This document shows, one piece after another, positions 1-11,427 of a stretch of DNA of 64,000 bases. The stretch is from Diabrotica undecimpunctata (Eukaryota; Arthropoda; Insecta; Coleoptera; Chrysomelidae). A program made the translations under genes and the position numbers. Every line of letters begins with the position of its first letter. Position 1 is the first letter of the stretch. The notes beneath the pieces were generated by a model that had not been told where the DNA came from, searched no databases, and saw only the letters and a list, made by a program, of their open reading frames with translations. The stretch spans positions 133,330,476-133,394,475 of the forward strand of contig NC_092806.1 in assembly GCF_040954645.1 (NCBI RefSeq), written 5' to 3'.

Positions 1-780
1 CACCCAAATTTTCAAATAAAAAAATTTGGCCTAGGTTAATTTGGGCCAAAGTTAGCCATGTTTTTTTGTTAATTCACAGCTAATTTGATTATAATAATTA
101 AGGAACCTTATTGACGCCATGTTAAAGAATGGGATTTGTATTTTTTGTTAAAAAATTTGCACAAACATTGTACCTTTACAGGACCCTCTACGCATTTTCA
201 AAAATGTAGTGACTAGGAAGAACCCACAAATCCATGGCGTTTAAATACCGAACAAACAATTTTAAACTAATAAAATTTTCTATATCTCCGGATCTACTCA
301 ATGGATTTTGATCACTCTTTTTTTAATTTGTATGTAATTTCTACGTACATTACAAATATTTAGTATATAAAAATGTCGCTAACATATTTCAAAAAAATAT
401 TAATACAAAAATGCTATAATCTAATAAATGGTTCTCTGAAAATTTAATATAATTTTGAAAAAGTTTCTTAACATAAAAACAATTGAATTTATAAATAAAT
501 TTGAATAATGACAATTACAATTAAGCCTCAATGTCATAAATACCAACTTAAAATTTTTATTTTTGACAATTATATTTAAAATTTTGTATAAAAATTCTTT
601 TTTGTTTAGTAAAAAAAAAGAAGAAGATTTATTCACCATTGATAGATGCCTGAAAAAATGTAAAAAATACATGGAAAATTAAATCAAAATGTGATAGTTT
701 GCTGGTTTCATATATAAACTACATAGAAATAATATTATAATTATAAATTTTGCTTAGATTTTGAATTTCTGACCTTTTGT
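1..780. other. AT-rich sequence, nothing recognised
   Basis: No reading frame with a recognisable motif, no clear inverted repeat and no RNA gene could be seen here. The only open frame (421-672, minus) is a low-complexity run of Phe, Leu, Asn and Lys and is probably chance. Confidence 0.5.
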
Positions 781-787
781 TTAAATT

Positions 788-985
788 ATGGAATCTAGTC
801 TTTCACCCATTCTAAGTAGCTATGTCATGGATGATGTTATCAGTGATTGTATCAACAGTTGCACTTTTTTCATTCCTTTTATTAAAAGATATGTAGATGA
901 TTTAGTTTTGGCACTTCCTACTTATTCCACTGGAATAAGCTTGACCGTTCAACTGGGCCCGGACTACCTCCTTCTAATTCTTTAA
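788..985 (+). pseudogene. Penelope-like reverse transcriptase fragment
   Basis: A 65-codon stretch opens with a SLSPILSSYVMDD block and, about 20 residues on, carries the RT catalytic signature RYVDDLVLALP. The combination of SxLSPxLxxxVMDD with YVDD resembles the palm of Penelope-like RTs (family knowledge). Nothing before or after it continues the domain, so this is a short dead fragment. Some telomerase-like or group II RTs share these motifs, so the clade is less certain than the RT call. Confidence 0.6.
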
Positions 986-1084
986 ACTCCTGTTTTGAAA
1001 TTAATAATTTCAAAATAATACTCATTATTTTGTCTAATTACTTATTTAGTTGTCAAAACAGATACATTATTACCTAAAGAAGTG

Positions 1085-1325
1085 AAAGTGGTTCAATTTA
1101 GAAATTATATAGTAAATAATAAATATTTGAAAACTGATGCACATATTCCTCCCGCGATTTGGGCTTCAAGTACTAATTTTATAAATCGCACTATTAATAG
1201 ACGTAAATCCTTTCATTTTAATTTCATGAATGTTTTTATTCGCCACATCTCAACATTTTCCATTTCAGAATATTTATCATCAAACTGTAATTCTACGTTA
1301 AAAGCCAATTTGCCAGTAAAAAAGT
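1085..1325 (+). pseudogene. MULE (Mutator-like) transposase C-terminal fragment
   Basis: The frame contains AHIPPAIWASSTNFINRTIN followed by RRKSFHFNFMN. This matches the general pattern of the end of animal MULE transposases, where a PPxIWA motif is followed by RTxNxxExFHxxFN. The conserved Glu position before FH is not kept (KSFHF). No TIR or N-terminal part was seen. It is a small relic; the family is recalled from memory, not searched. Confidence 0.45.
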
Positions 1326-1689
1326 AACAAAAAAAAAACAAAAGAAAATATAAGACATAAAAAACGAATTCGGCAATACTGTGACCTAAAAATATCTTGT
1401 TATACATACCTGTATGTACCTTTGCTAAGTTGTGAATTAATTATTTAATAAATAATATTACTCTGGTATACTCCTATTATTCTAATTACACCATAACCGC
1501 ACTGAATAGAAGACCTCCAGCTCGCTTTATTGTATAGACCCAAGACTTTTCACTACAGGGGGTGGGTGTCCGGTTGTAAGTAGGTAAAAAGCCCAACTTT
1601 AGTACAAGATGACGTTTAGACTATTCTTCGTGAATAGATTTTGGTTTTGTAAAGAAAGATATTTTTGAAATAGATATCGCACCGAATTT

Positions 1690-2215
1690 TACCGTTAGGA
1701 TTTTCAAGGATAAGCCTTAAGATTGTTTTAGTTAATCAGTTATTAAAGTGTGCTAAATTTTAAATGGATCGACCGAATAGTTCTTAAGTTATTCAATTTT
1801 GTTTATCCCGGAGAGATATTTTAAACCACTGTTCTTGCTCAGACACTTACTCTAGAGGTATTTTGTAAATCCAAATCGATTTTATTAGGGTACATTTTTA
1901 AGGTATATTAAAAAAACTGCAACATTTAATTAAAGTTATTAAAAAACATTTTGAAAAAGGACTGACTTTTTGGGTTATAAACAATTATAATTTATTTTAA
2001 TTTTTTATTTCACATGCTTGCTAGTAGGCTCAATGAAAAGCCTTTAAAAAAGCACACATTCTATGCCGAATAAGATAGCATTTTTTTTTCTAAAAATCAT
2101 ATTTCCATTATTTATTAACATTAAGAGCTGAATATTGAACAAAATATAAATGAAGATCTAAATTTTATTATCCATTTTATAGATGGTATATACCGAGAAG
2201 AAGTAAAAAGTTATA
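1690..2215 (-). repeat. Repeat A, inverted copy (arm 1)
   Basis: Read on the minus strand, this stretch follows the same order of words as the copies at 3052-3989 and 3998-5271: an ATACCTCTAGAGT block, then a CTCTCCGGGATAAACAAA block, then a GATCCATTTAAAATTTAG block. It is clearly diverged from the other two. With the next copy it forms inverted arms that face each other across about 0.5 kb plus the later SINE. No coding capacity was seen and the family is unknown. Confidence 0.7.
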
Positions 2216-2686
2216 ATCCGTTAAAATGATGGTGCTCGTAAAATACCACTACGAAAAGTGGTGAACTACAAAAATATTAGTTAAACTTACGCTTTATCTT
2301 TCTTAAATGCACTTTTAATAAAATAAATTATTTTGTTGAAAGAACAAACTAAAAAAAATGTATTTTAATAATTTATAATTATTTTTATATACTTATATAA
2401 ATAATACAAAGTTATCAATAAAATTTTAATATACGAAATAATAGTTAAGTTTAATAAATTTTTCATGAAAAAATTTAATTAATTTATTTTCCCGTGATTT
2501 TCCGAGAGGTGAAAATACTAAAATTCTTATTATTTTGGTGAGCAACTCCAGTTTAAAAGAAGGAGGGTTCTACTTGTGATAGAAACGAAGATATTGCAAA
2601 TTTTACCAGCGCACTTCAATTTGAGGTTACAATCTAAAAAAACGGAGCTCACCAGTTTTTCCCTTCACTTTTCCTAGGAGAGAAAG

Positions 2687-2693
2687 TACTTCT

Positions 2694-2700
<7 letters not shown>
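2687..2700. repeat. 14-bp target-site duplication of the SINE, left copy
   Basis: TACTTCTTCACTAT, repeated exactly at 3052-3065 on the other side of the SINE. Confidence 0.9.

Positions 2701-2779
<79 letters not shown>
2699..2779. repeat. (AT)n microsatellite
   Basis: About 40 uninterrupted AT units forming the 3' tail of the minus-strand SINE. Such tails are length-variable. Confidence 0.95.
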
Positions 2780-2781
<2 letters not shown>

Positions 2782-3051
2782 CGGTATTTAGGCGGCACAC
2801 GCCCTTCCGGTAGGGATCTATGGAGGAGTATCACCAAGCCGCAAGCCCCTATCTCTTGCCGTTCCCTCTCCACCATAGGCCGATCCGATACCAGCATATT
2901 CTAGACTAAGCCGTAGATTCATTTAGAATTTTAAACTGCTGCGTTAACCTTTTTTTCTGTACACCGAGCTGGGGATTAAACTGACATCTCTCGCAGTGAA
3001 GCGAAGGAGAAGCCAGCCGCCCAGCCCGCTTGGCTATCCGATCGACATCTA
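2701..3051 (-). mobile_element. tRNA-derived SINE with target-site duplication
   Basis: On the minus strand the element starts near 3050 with a tRNA-like head. A-box-like TAGCCAAGCGGGCTGG is followed by B-box-like AGTTTAATCCCCAGC, close to the Pol III type 2 consensus. A roughly 170-bp unique body follows and the 3' end is an (AT)n tail of about 80 bp. It is flanked by an exact 14-bp direct repeat, TACTTCTTCACTAT, at 2687-2700 and 3052-3065. Head, tail and duplication all point to a LINE-mobilised SINE inserted into Repeat A. The Pol III promoter looks intact. Confidence 0.85.
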
Positions 3052-3065
3052 TACTTCTTCACTAT
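3052..3065. repeat. 14-bp target-site duplication of the SINE, right copy
   Basis: Exact second copy of the 14 bases at 2687-2700; it directly abuts the tRNA-like head of the SINE. Confidence 0.9.
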
Positions 3066-3232
3066 GCCATCTATAATTTGGATTACAAAATTTAGATCTT
3101 CATTTCAGCTCGTAATGTTCATAAACAATGGAAGTATGATTTGATATTGGTTTCTATTGGTTATAGAAAGTTCTGTTTTTTTTTTTGGAAAGTGAGTTTT
3201 TTTACCAGCTTTTGATTGAGCCTACATATAAG

Positions 3233-3989
3233 CGTGTGGTATAAACAATATCAAAGTTATTATAAGCGTTTATACGCTAAAAACTTAGCCCTTTGTCAAA
3301 CTGTTGTTTAATAAAAAATTTAACAGAATGTTTAAGTTAAACCCTAAAACTGAAGCTTCAAAGTATTGATTGCGTTTTATAAAATACCTCTAGAGTGCCT
3401 GTTTGGACAAGCACAGTTGTCTAAATAATTGCTCTCCAGTATAAACAAATTGAATAAATATTTGGCTGATCTATTTGAAATTTGGGATACTTGAATAATT
3501 CATTAACTGCCACAATTTTAAGTAGTGTGTTTATGCAAAAAGAAAGTTATTAACATTTATAAATGACTACAAAATTAAGTGTGTTTTATAATTATCCCGG
3601 TAATTTTTTTATGTATTTTATTTTGTAAACTCTCAAAATAAAGAACTTTTTATGGTCTACAACTGTTATTTAAAAAATATTTCTCTAGAATGTATAGTAA
3701 ACTTTTTAAAGACAAAAAACTATGTTTTTCACTTTTTAAGATTGAAAAAAAAAACAAAATGAGCTATACTTCTTCACGGATGTTTCATCAGCTATCGTTC
3801 ATAATCTTTTAGAACCTTCAAATATCTGTATAGAGATTTTGTATTAAGCATATATTATGGTTTCCAGTTAGTCTAGATAGCTTATTTGTTTTTTCTTTGT
3901 TGTTCAATAGGTAATGTTTTTATTGTTTTTATAAGCAAGTGTATTTAAACATTTTTCCGATTTGTTCTATATTTATAAATATTAGGAAA
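3233..3989 (+). repeat. Repeat A, tandem copy 1
   Basis: Starts at GCGTGTGGTATAAACAATA and ends at ATTTATAAATATTAGGAAAG. It is nearly identical in word order to 3998-5271 and lies directly next to it, so the two are a tandem duplication with a unit of about 750 bp. No reading frame is conserved. The upstream part (3066-3232) still matches the inverted arm at 1690-2215, so the older unit extended further left. Confidence 0.85.
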
Positions 3990-3997
3990 GGATATAG

Positions 3998-5271
3998 GCG
4001 TGTGGTATAAACAATATCAAAGTTATTATAAGCGTTTATAAGCTAAAAAGTTAGGCCTTTGTCAAACTGTTTTTTAATAAAAAAAAAATCGGTTGCCTGT
4101 AAAGTCGGTTTTACGGGCGAAGATTTTACGTGACAACGTCTTTTTCTCGGTAGAATATTTATTGATATGAATATTATTAAATTGCACAATAGGAACAAGG
4201 AATTGAATGAAAATAAGAATTGCACAAATTTTAACTATAGAAATATATTTTGTTTACTAAAACATTGTACATGTAAACTTAAACTTAACTAATTTCTATT
4301 TGAGTGATTTTGTTGAGGATAGGACGATGATAGGAGAAATATGAAATGAAAGGAAGTGTTTCTGCTGTAATGTGTCTTGAACGCCAAGAACGCTCGAGAA
4401 AGACAGAGACACAAGCACGGAAGCACGCACCGATTCAACGCGCCTAATTCTCTAGTGCTGCGCGCGCAGCGGACCGATCATGTTTGAGTGGGAGAGAGAC
4501 GCAAGGCATTCGCCGGTCCGGCGGGCCTCTCTCTCGTTCGGTGACTCACTGTAACAGACGTGAGCGGGCGTTACACTTTTTCATGAATGACTCCGAGCCA
4601 CAACCTAATTTAAGACGTTGTCACGTCAAAATTTAACAAAATGTTAAAGTTAAACCCTAAAATTGAAGCTTCAAAGAATTGATTGCGTTTTATAAAATAC
4701 CTCTAGAGTGCCTGTTTGGGCAAGCACAGTTGTCTAAATAATTGCTCTCCGGTATAAACAAATTGAATAAATATTTGGCCGATCTATTTGAAATTTGGGA
4801 TACTTGAATAATTCATTAACTGCCACAATTTTAAGTAGTGTGTTTATGCAAAAAAGAAAGTTATTAACATTTATAAATGACTACAAAATTAAGTGTTTTT
4901 TATAATTATCTCGATAAATTTTTTTATGTATTTTATTTTGTAAACTCTCAAAATAAAGAACTTTTTATGTTTATGTTTTTCAGTTTTTAAGATTGTTTAA
5001 AAAAAAAACAAAACAAAATCAGCTATACGTTTTCACGGATTTTTCATCAGCTATCATTCATATACCTTTTAGAACCTTCAAATATCTGTATAAGAATATT
5101 TCAGCTTTTTTTCTTCATTGGCAGGGGTATTAAGCATATACATATTTTGGTTTTCACTTAATCTAGATAGTTTGTTTTTTCTTTGTTGTACAATAATGTC
5201 TTTATTGTTGTCCAAAACAAGTGTATTTACAATTTTTCCAGTTTGTTCTATATTTATAAATAATAGGAAAG
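3998..5271 (+). repeat. Repeat A, tandem copy 2, interrupted by a MITE
   Basis: Same unit as 3233-3989. Homology stops at an A-rich run near 4083 and resumes at TTTAACAAAATG near 4632. The intervening roughly 545 bp are absent from the other copy, so it acts as an occupied site compared with an empty one. The copy ends with TATAAATAATAGGAAAG. Confidence 0.85.
4089..4632. mobile_element. Non-autonomous DNA element (MITE) with CpG-rich core
   Basis: Present in one tandem copy of Repeat A and absent from the other. Perfect 14-bp inverted repeats ACGTGACAACGTCT lie at 4128-4141 and 4613-4626; with one indel the similarity extends outward by the TTTT run. The core at about 4375-4575 is strikingly GC- and CpG-rich for this region and includes the palindrome CTGCGCGCGCAG. 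No transposase is encoded, so it must be moved in trans. The exact ends and duplication are blurred by A runs. Confidence 0.65.
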
Positions 5272-5339
5272 GAAAGATCCACTTGGCAGAGTAGTGGGCC
5301 CCGAATATATGATACTAATCAGATCGAGCAAGTGATCGT

Positions 5340-6980
5340 GTGCAATATTCCACGTATTCTGTGGGACTAGAAACCTCTAATTATTTTAGTGGTGACAACT
5401 TTAGCATGGTTCTGATTAATATTCGTTCTATAAGATATAAAACAGATGAATTATTTTTGTTTTTAGGGGAATTAGAATTTCCCCCAGTAGTTGCGGTTAC
5501 AGAGCACTGGCTTGAAAGTAACGAGCCTTTTTTTTGTAGAAAAATATACCACAATTGCTAGGTATAATGGTCCAAGTTCAGCTCATAGTGGCACACTAAT
5601 TCTTTCTACAAATAATATTTATAACAAAAATCTTAATCTATACATTCTTTGCATTTATAGATCACCTAATTCTTCCACGGAACTATTTTCAAAACCTGCT
5701 TAATTTGTTAGACATGCCCAATAAAAGAGAAAAGCATGTTAGACATGCCCAGAAAAATTCTATGCAGTGACTTAAACATTAATTACGCTGTTACTTGTGC
5801 TACTCAATTGTCCTTGGTCAATATATTCGAATCGTACGGTTTCACAATGCACGTTAACTTTCGTAAATTCCAAAATTTGTGTTTGACTTCTGGGTGGCAT
5901 TTTCCCTCTGTGAACGTGGACTATAATTTTAGTGATTTTATAGATAGGCTTGACTGTATTTTCAATAAGGCATTTCCTTTAATTACAATTAAGTCAAAAC
6001 ATCACAAACCCTGGACTCGCAATGGTATCCGCATATCAGCCAAGAATATGTGTTCGCTACTGTACATCAAGTAATTTACTACCAACGTCTGTGTCACTGA
6101 ATACCTATATTTTCAAGTACATAGGAAGATATCTAAAACTTATTAAAACAGCTAAAAAAATGCACTATCAAAATCGTCTGGGAAGCTCTTAAAATGTTGC
6201 AAAACAAACTTGGTCCATAATAAACGATCTTCGCAATAAAACTAACACAGCTCAAACATTTTCTCTTCCAAACCCTGAAAATCTAAATGAATACTTCGTT
6301 AATGTGAGTAACAAAAATCAACTATTTTGCCACAACAAGATCCTATTTCCTATATCTCCGATTCAAACAAGTTCTCGAATTCATTTTTTATAAAACCAGT
6401 TGATAAATCTGAACTGATCCAAATAATCAGTAGTATCAAAAACAAATCTTCCTGTAGTACTGATGGACTATCCATAAAAATTTTCTTAAATCTCCCAAAA
6501 AATGTTTTGGAAGTCCTGGTGTCACTAATTAATGATTCCTGTGAAAAATCTCTATTTTCAGAGTGCCTAAAGACTGCCATTATTATTCCTCTTCATAAGG
6601 GTGATGAAAAATCTAATGTCTGCAACTATAGACCTATTGCCTTACTACCGGTCCTATCCAAAATTATTCAGAGACTTATAGAAGCCCGACTTATGTCCTT
6701 TCTCGTTGAAAACAACATTTTATCACAAAGTCAGTTCGGCTTTTTATCTAATAAATGTACCAGTGATTTTCTGTACTACATGAGGTCTATCAAGCACTAA
6801 ACAATAGTCTTTACATTGCCACTGTTTTTGCGACTTTACGTCAAAGCTTTTGATTGTGTAAATCACGACATTTTGATAACAAAACTAAATTTCTAAGGAT
6901 TTCAAGGTATTTCTTTGTATTGGTTCCAATCTTACTCGAGGAATAGGAAACAACTAGTTTAAAGATGTGACAGATCGAAA
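5340..6980 (+). pseudogene. Decayed LINE (Jockey/CR1-like), endonuclease and RT parts
   Basis: The first part (5400-5560) carries LINIRSIRYKTDEL and VVAVTEHWLE, typical of the N-terminal AP-endonuclease of Jockey/CR1-type LINEs. The second (6327-6800) carries the RT fingers region, with the LHKGDEKSNVCNYRPIALLP block and QSQFGF. Frameshifts and stops separate the pieces, and most of the linker and everything after the RT 'D' block near 6840 is lost. No 3' tail or target duplication was found. Confidence 0.75.
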
Positions 6981-6999
6981 TTAATAATAGTATCTTATA

Positions 7000-7349
7000 T
7001 TATAGGACAGTTTACTCTATTGGGATAAAGGCAAAGAGAATGACATAAAAACAAGTTGGTTCAAGATTCGTTCATTTAATATTTTCAACATTAAATCTGC
7101 GACTTACTTTTTATTAATGTCAATTAAGAAATTGCTATATTATTGGTTTTTTTATCTTTGTGTTATATATCGGATGTAAACTAAACAATGAAATCATATT
7201 TTTACAGTACGCTATAAACTTATTTTATTAGTTTTCTGTTTAGTTAGTGTTTCCAATACGCAATAAATTACTGTTGAAGGTAATGCATTTGAAATGTGTT
7301 TCTTTTTAAAATTGTAATTGAAACCTATTGTTCAATTCCAAACAATATA
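7000..7349. other. AT-rich spacer, nothing recognised
   Basis: No motif or repeat seen between the LINE remnant and the Tc1 element. Confidence 0.5.
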
Positions 7350-8691
7350 CACACAACCAAACTTATATGGAATCACCCAGTATTTCCGATTTTGTAAAGT
7401 ATTACTATTTTTTTTTAATGGAAAATGAACTACATTTTATACTAAACCAGTTTACATACTATCAAAAAAAAAACAATCAAAAAATGTTACAAATGCTTGA
7501 AATTAACAAAAACGCAAAAAAACACAAAAAAATTAAAACATTGCAATGGTTGACTAAAGAAAGATACAGTCTTGTGGTTTATTTTAATAGTCAGTGTTGC
7601 CACCTCTAGCTCTAATACAAGCTTTAATCCGACGGGGAATGCTTCTAATCAAATCATCAACTTGTTCTTGACGTAAGTTTGCCCATTCTTCTAGAGCGGC
7701 TTGAATGAACTGATCCGCATTAGCTGGATTTTCCCTTCGGGCTCTAATCCTTCTTTTAATGTGGTTCCACGCATGCTCAATGGAATTAATATCAGGTGAG
7801 CATTCAGGTCAGCTCAGAACAGTGACATCTTCAGTTTCCAGACAGTCTGTGACAACTCTGCTGGTATGTGGATGGGCATTATCGTGCATGAAAATGAAAA
7901 TATTTCCCACTGCACAACTATGGATTCTAGTACCACATCGACAGCTTGTCTGCCTCGACATCTTAAAACCCGAATCCGACGGTCATCTGATCTCAGGTCA
8001 ATTCTGGTTTCATCTGAAAAAAGGATATTTTGCCAATCTTCATTTGTCCAGTTCTGGTGTTCCAGACACCAATTCATCCGATCAATTTTGTTCTGTCTGG
8101 ATAACTCGGGAACCCTCAACTGCCTCCTGCTAAATAAATTTTGGGAACGAAGTCTCTTTCGTACTATTTCAACTGAAATGTCAATACCTGTAGTCTGCAA
8201 AAGTTGCCCTTGGAGCTCCGGATGAGAAGAGGTTGGATTTCTTCTAGCTATTTGACCTAAAAACCGGTCTTGTCGATCACTAGTTACTCTACGACGACTT
8301 TCTCTAGGCCTGTTCTTGAGTGTACCCGATTCTAAAAATCTTGCACATGTTTTTGAAACAACGCTCTGCGAGACGTGTAGCGTAGCTGAAATTTGCCTTT
8401 GTGACATTCTCTGCTCAAAAAGAGCAACAATTCTTCCCCTCTGAACATCTGACAAACCTACGTAGGGCATATTACCTTTTTTTAAACACAAACTTAACTT
8501 TACTCTGACGTCTCGGTTTTACAACTTGACACAAATAATAAAATTTTTCAATGTGTACTTGATCGAATTTTATCAATTATGAATCGTATTTCCAACAAAA
8601 ACCTTTATCTCTTATCTGCAAAAAAAGTTGCCACACCTTTCTTATTATTAGTAAGAAATACTGGGTGATTCCATATAAGTTTGGTTGTGTG
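7350..8691 (-). mobile_element. Tc1/mariner element with perfect 37-bp TIRs
   Basis: A 37-bp terminal sequence starting CACACAACCAAACTTATATG occurs at 7350-7386 and, inverted, at 8655-8691 with no mismatch. TA dinucleotides flank it at 7348-7349 and 8692-8693, the standard Tc1/mariner target duplication. The 1342-bp span is normal for a Tc1 element and contains a minus-strand transposase pseudogene. Perfect TIRs mean the copy could still be moved in trans. Confidence 0.93.
7590..8491 (-). pseudogene. Tc1-like transposase, frameshifted and internally deleted
   Basis: Opens with a Tc1-type N-terminal HTH (SDVQRGRIVALFEQRMSQRQ) and an arginine-rich GTLKNRPRESRRR segment. The first catalytic Asp is in ILFSDETRI. 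After CRGRQAVDVV the usual glycine-rich VMVWGGI block is missing, consistent with a deletion of a few dozen codons. The next frame supplies HDNAHPHTSR with the second Asp, then a stop in place of the usual Trp, then PDINSIEHAWN with the final acidic residue. Total coding about 300 codons against roughly 340 in the family. Not functional. Confidence 0.85.
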
Positions 8692-8755
8692 TATCCTATT
8701 TCCTCGTGCAAATATTTGATACATTTTATTAATGTAAATAACATAAAAATAAAAT

Positions 8756-11324
8756 TCTTCTTCTTCTTCTAATGGCGCTACAACCCTTTGTGAGTCTTGG
8801 CCTGCTTAACAATGTTCTTCCATTCTGCCCTGTCGGATACTTTCCTTCGCCACTGCCTGATGTTCATGGTTTTAAGATCCCTCTCTACGTCGTCTATCCA
8901 TCTTTTACGGGGCCTTCCTCTTGTTCTGTTTTCTTGGGGCTTCCATCTCTGGACTACTTTTACAGCTCGATTATCTGGCATTCTTTCTAGGTGACCAAGC
9001 CAGTTTAGTCTTTGTGACTTTACAAATCTGACAATATCTGCGCTCTGCATTAGTTCATCCAGCTCGTGGTTCATTTTAATTCTCCACGAACTATCGCTGC
9101 ATTGGGTTGGTCCAAATATCTTCCTTAGTATTTTGCGCTCAAATATTCTCAGTTGATTTTCATCAGTGGTTGAGAGGGTCCACGTTTCACATCCATATGT
9201 GACCACTGGTCTAATTACTGTTTTGTAGATTCTCAGCTTAGACTCACGATTCAGTAACTTACTTTTCATTAAGTCTTTGTATGCATAAAAGCACTTATTA
9301 CTGCTGAGAATCCGTGCTTGTATTTCTTGACTGATGTTGTTGTTGTCATTTTTTATTGAGCCTAGGTAGGGAAAAGTGGAGTCCATATATTTTGTTTTGC
9401 TTTCATTTATATATAGACCAAACGTAGCAGCTTCTCGTTTCAGTTCTATAACTTTTTCGCTTAATACCCTTTTGTTGCGGCTTATTATGGCAACATCATC
9501 CGCATATGCGCATATTTGCATAGATCTTGTATTAATACAGCCGTTTATATCCAGTTTTCTAACAAACAGCTTCTAAAGTTAGATTAAAAAGTGTTGTTGA
9601 TAAGGCATCCCCCTGTCTAACTCCATTTTCAATATCAAAGGCCTGCGTCATATCTCCATCTATTCTAACCATAGCTTTGGAACCCTCCAGAGTCATTCGT
9701 ATAAGTTTAACCAACTTATTGGGTATCCCTAACATAGATAGTTGCTTTAACATCTTTTGTCGATCTACTCCATCAAACGCCTGTTTGAAATCGATATACA
9801 AGTTGTAAATAGGTATGTTATATTCAACACATTTTTCATGGATACCTCTTAACATATGTATTTGGTCTATAGTTGACCTCTTTGGTCTGAAGCCACATTG
9901 GTATTCACCAATAATCTCCTCCGAAAACGATTCCAGGCGGCTATATATAATTTCTGATAATATCTTGTAGATGACATTTAAAACTGTTATGCCCCTATAA
10001 TTTTTGCAGAGTCGTTTGTCTCCCCCTTTGTACATAGGAAGTATGATTCCCACTTTCCAATCTTCTGGGATGACTTCTAGTGTCCATATGCGGTCGATTA
10101 GTTTATGGATACGCCTCCATAGCGCATGTCCACCATTCTTTATCAGTTCTGCAGTTATTCCATCTGTGCCAGGTGCTTTGTTATTTTTTAGATGTTTTAT
10201 GACGTTTATCGTTTCTTCCAATGTTGGTTGCTCAACTAGTTGTTCTGCTGTGTGGTGAATTATCTCTTCATCTTCGTTTTGTTCTTTTTCTGGGTTTAAC
10301 AGCTCTTGAAAATGCTCCTTCCACCTTTTCATTATTTCCTCTGTCTCGCTGGTAATTGCCTCATTTTTGTCCTTGCAAACTGTTGATCTTGTTATGTATC
10401 CTTGGGTGCATTGCTTGATTTCCTTGTAAAATTTTCTAGCCTCTCTTCTGTTATTATAATCTGTAATTTGTTGTATTTTTCTATTCAACATTTCTCTCTT
10501 TTTCCTTCTGCATATTTTCTTTGCATCTTTTCTGAGTTCTTCATATGCCTTTCTATTCGATCGGGAATCCCTTTGTAGACATTTCTGTCTAGCTATATTT
10601 TTGCTATTTATTACTTGTTGGCAATCTTGGTCAAACCATTCCTCGTTTCTTTGGCTTGAGGTTTCACCTAATGTTTCCTTTGACATATTTGTAATTGTCG
10701 TTTTGATGATATTCCATTCTTCTTCAATGTTGTTTTGTTCTCCTCTTTCATTTAATATTACTTTTATTTTCTGCTGGTACTCATTCTTCTTTTTAGGATT
10801 TTTAAACATATATGTATTCCATTTTCTTTGTTTGGCGCCTTTCTCTTTTCTTACCATTGATATTCTTTGTTTTATCTTCGATATAACCAAGAAATGGTCC
10901 GAATCGCAATCTAACATCTGTTACGGAGGTTGCCCACCGCTTAGATATTAATATGTGATCAATTTGATTAAATTTATTAGTACCAGGTATCATCCAGGTT
11001 CCTTTATGAATATTTTTATGAGGAAAACACGTACTAACAACTCTTAGGTTGTTTGCCATTGCCAACTGTGCCACTCTCATACCGTTATTGCTGGTAATAT
11101 CATGTAAACTATGCTTACCAAAGGATTCTGCATATATTTTCTCTTTTCCCAGCTTCGCGTTCATATCACCCAGAACTATAACTGCATCTCTCTTCTGTGC
11201 GTTTTCACATTCTACTTGTAGTTGGTCGAAGAATTGGTCGGTTACTAGTTCATCTGCTGCTTCTGTTGGGGCATGGATATTAATAATTGTAACATTATGA
11301 AATTTTCCCCTTAGATGTATTTTG
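8756..11324 (-). mobile_element. 5'-truncated LINE with 14-bp target duplication
   Basis: Minus-strand LINE that begins inside the endonuclease (about 11320) and ends with a short (GAA)n tail at 8756-8768. An exact 14-bp direct repeat, CATAAAAATAAAAT, lies at 8742-8755 and 11325-11338. This is the classic product of target-primed reverse transcription with 5' truncation. Protein style (GCETWTL, RLNWLGHLERMPDNRAVK) and the short repeat tail suggest an RTE-like clade; this is inference. Confidence 0.88.
8778..11164 (-). pseudogene. LINE endonuclease-reverse transcriptase, two 1-bp frameshifts
   Basis: Order on the minus strand: the end of an exo/endo/phosphatase-type endonuclease (VLGDMNAKLG, then the HIL block and SDHFLV), a basic linker, RT fingers (KNNKAPGTDGI, YKGGDKRLCKNYRGI), the LYIDFKQAFD catalytic Asp, GVRQGDALS, the AYADD catalytic pair, and a C-terminal WLGHLERMPDNR region. 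Only two single-base insertions, near 10915 and 9565 (each an extra T), break an otherwise open frame of about 790 codons, so the copy is fairly young. Confidence 0.88.
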
Positions 11325-11427
11325 CATAAAAATAAAATAATTAATAAAAAAAAACATCAAATATAACATACTGGTGATTAACGTAGCACAGTTATAGATG
11401 GGTGTAACTGTAGTAGTAGATGGATAT

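Noticed and set aside
2697..2897. 66-codon frame ending in alternating Tyr-Ile
   Set aside because: It is the translated (AT)n tail of the SINE.
9376..11300. Several plus-strand frames of 66-116 codons
   Set aside because: Opposite-strand shadows of the LINE coding sequence, without motifs.
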